Below, in pieces: positions 63,193 through 64,000 of a DNA stretch of 64,000 bases. Position 1 is the first letter of the stretch; every line of letters begins with the position of its first letter. The stretch covers positions 62,001 to 126,000 of the forward strand of contig NZ_FOWP01000002.1 of NCBI RefSeq assembly GCF_900115475.1, in the 5' to 3' direction. Position numbers and translations under genes: made by a program. This DNA comes from Ectopseudomonas composti. GTDB lineage: Bacteria; Pseudomonadota; Gammaproteobacteria; Pseudomonadales; Pseudomonadaceae. The notes under the pieces were generated by a model. That model saw only the letters and a list, made by a program, of their open reading frames with translations, was not told where the DNA came from and searched no databases.

Positions 63193-64000
63193 ATGTTTGC
63201 CAATCTCAGCATGTCCCAGAAGCTGTATGCGGGTTTCGGTGTTGTCCTGCTGGTCATCGTCGGCCTGGTACTGTCCACCTGGCGGGGGTTCGACCAGGTC
63301 GACAGCACGGTGAAAAAGAACATCCATACCTACACCGTGATCAACGAATCGGCCTCTTTGCTGACCAGCCTGGTCAACATCGAGACCGGTATGCGCGGCT
63401 TCGTCATCACCGGGCGTGAGCAGTTTCTCGTGCCGCTGACCGAGGGCGAGGGCAGCTTCCAGCGGCACCTGACGCAGTTGCGTCAACTGACCGCTGATAA
63501 CCCGGCTCAGCAGCGTCGCCTTGAGCAGCTGCAGGGTTTGCACGATCAGTGGCTACGTGAGGACATCAACGACAGCGTCGAACTGCGCCGCCAGGTGTCG
63601 AGTGGGACGAAGAGCCTGGATGCGCTCGTCGAGCTGATTGCCGCCGGGCGGGACAAGGTGAAGATGGACACCATGCGGCAGCTGCTGGACGCTGTGCAGC
63701 AGGATGAAAGGGTGTTGCTCGAACAGCGTACCGATGCCATGAACGGCGCCAAATCGATGTCACTGAGCATCCTGCTGCTGGGCGGTTTGCTCGCCACCGT
63801 GCTGTCCATCGGCGTGGCATTCGCCATGTCGCGTAGCATCGCCGGACGCTTGCAGCAGGCGGTCGAGGTCGCGCGCAGTATTGCCGAAGGCCGTCTCGAC
63901 TCGAGGATCGAGCGTAGCGGGCGCGATGAAATCAGTGTGCTGCTCGATGCCTTCGCCACCATGCAGGATCGCCTGCGCGACATGATCGGCCAGATTCGCG
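63193..64000 (+). CDS. Methyl-accepting chemotaxis protein with CHASE3-type sensor, partial
   Basis: The frame is open from the ATG at 63,193 to the right edge (269 codons). TM1 (LYAGFGVVLLVIVGLVLSTW) is at about 11-30. ESASLLTSLVNIETGMRGFV with ITG is the CHASE3 signature; TM2 (LSILLLGGLLATVLSIGVAF) is near 193-212, and a HAMP domain follows. The signalling domain lies beyond the window. The upstream region is A+T-rich with two TTGTAC copies (63,028 and 63,048 areas). Confidence 0.88.
   Translation, partial: MFANLSMSQKLYAGFGVVLLVIVGLVLSTWRGFDQVDSTVKKNIHTYTVINESASLLTSLVNIETGMRGFVITGREQFLVPLTEGEGSFQRHLTQLRQLTADNPAQQRRLEQLQGLHDQWLREDINDSVELRRQVSSGTKSLDALVELIAAGRDKVKMDTMRQLLDAVQQDERVLLEQRTDAMNGAKSMSLSILLLGGLLATVLSIGVAFAMSRSIAGRLQQAVEVARSIAEGRLDSRIERSGRDEISVLLDAFATMQDRLRDMIGQIR

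Overview
The window is chromosomal DNA of a Pseudomonas, most likely of the P. mendocina / P. pseudoalcaligenes / P. alcaliphila type. This rests on gene order known from P. aeruginosa (nrdB-nrdA-two-component pair-pcpS; hexR-zwf-pgl-eda; phhC-phhB-phhA-phhR; the itaconate cluster followed by acsA), on high G+C coding sequence, and on several families of short Pseudomonas-type palindromic repeats between genes. The species guess is inference.

Region 1 (1-14,110) is an accessory defence island of visibly lower G+C. It holds a GHKL ATPase fused to a PD-(D/E)xK-like domain (runs off the left edge) and, divergent from it, a 1313-residue reverse transcriptase-nitrilase fusion of the DRT type 1 (UG1-like) anti-phage class. 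A complete type I restriction-modification operon then reads leftwards: hsdM, hsdS, an OST-HTH/LOTUS-type protein, hsdR and a YgjP-like metallopeptidase. The island ends against the terminator of nrdB.

Region 2 (14,183-27,000) is core genome: nrdB and nrdA with a long leader that carries NrdR boxes and a DnaA box, an RstA/RstB-like two-component pair, the PcpS phosphopantetheinyl transferase, an LplT-PlsC-like fusion, a SugE/Gdx guanidinium exporter under a guanidine-II riboswitch, and a BASS-family transporter. An unannotated three-hairpin sRNA candidate lies at about 23,060-23,206.

Region 3 (27,000-34,900) is the HexR regulon (hexR divergent from zwf-pgl-eda, with a clear HexR operator), an HBM-type chemoreceptor, a REP-associated transposase killed by one in-frame TGA, and two small YciI/VOC genes. 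Region 4 (34,900-46,900) carries a fused glucosylglycerol-phosphate synthase/phosphatase with an MFS gene, a DUF2254 membrane protein, the phenylalanine hydroxylase system phhABC with phhR, a zinc-free L36/L31 pair, a deaminase, two related MITE-like elements and a second orphan-terminator sRNA candidate.

Region 5 (45,988-62,926) is a CoA-ester catabolic block: LysR, itaconyl-CoA hydratase, acyl-CoA dehydrogenase, MmgE/PrpD protein, itaconate CoA-transferase, citramalyl-CoA lyase and a TRAP binding protein. A module of HMG-CoA-lyase-like enzyme, second CoA transferase, second LysR and second TRAP binding protein then separates the first binding protein from the single DctQ-DctM permease. acsA closes the block, and a CHASE3 chemoreceptor runs off the right edge. 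Together these genes import and activate small (di)carboxylates and cleave them to acetyl-CoA and keto acids, with acetate recovered by AcsA.

No tRNA, rRNA or CRISPR array was seen.
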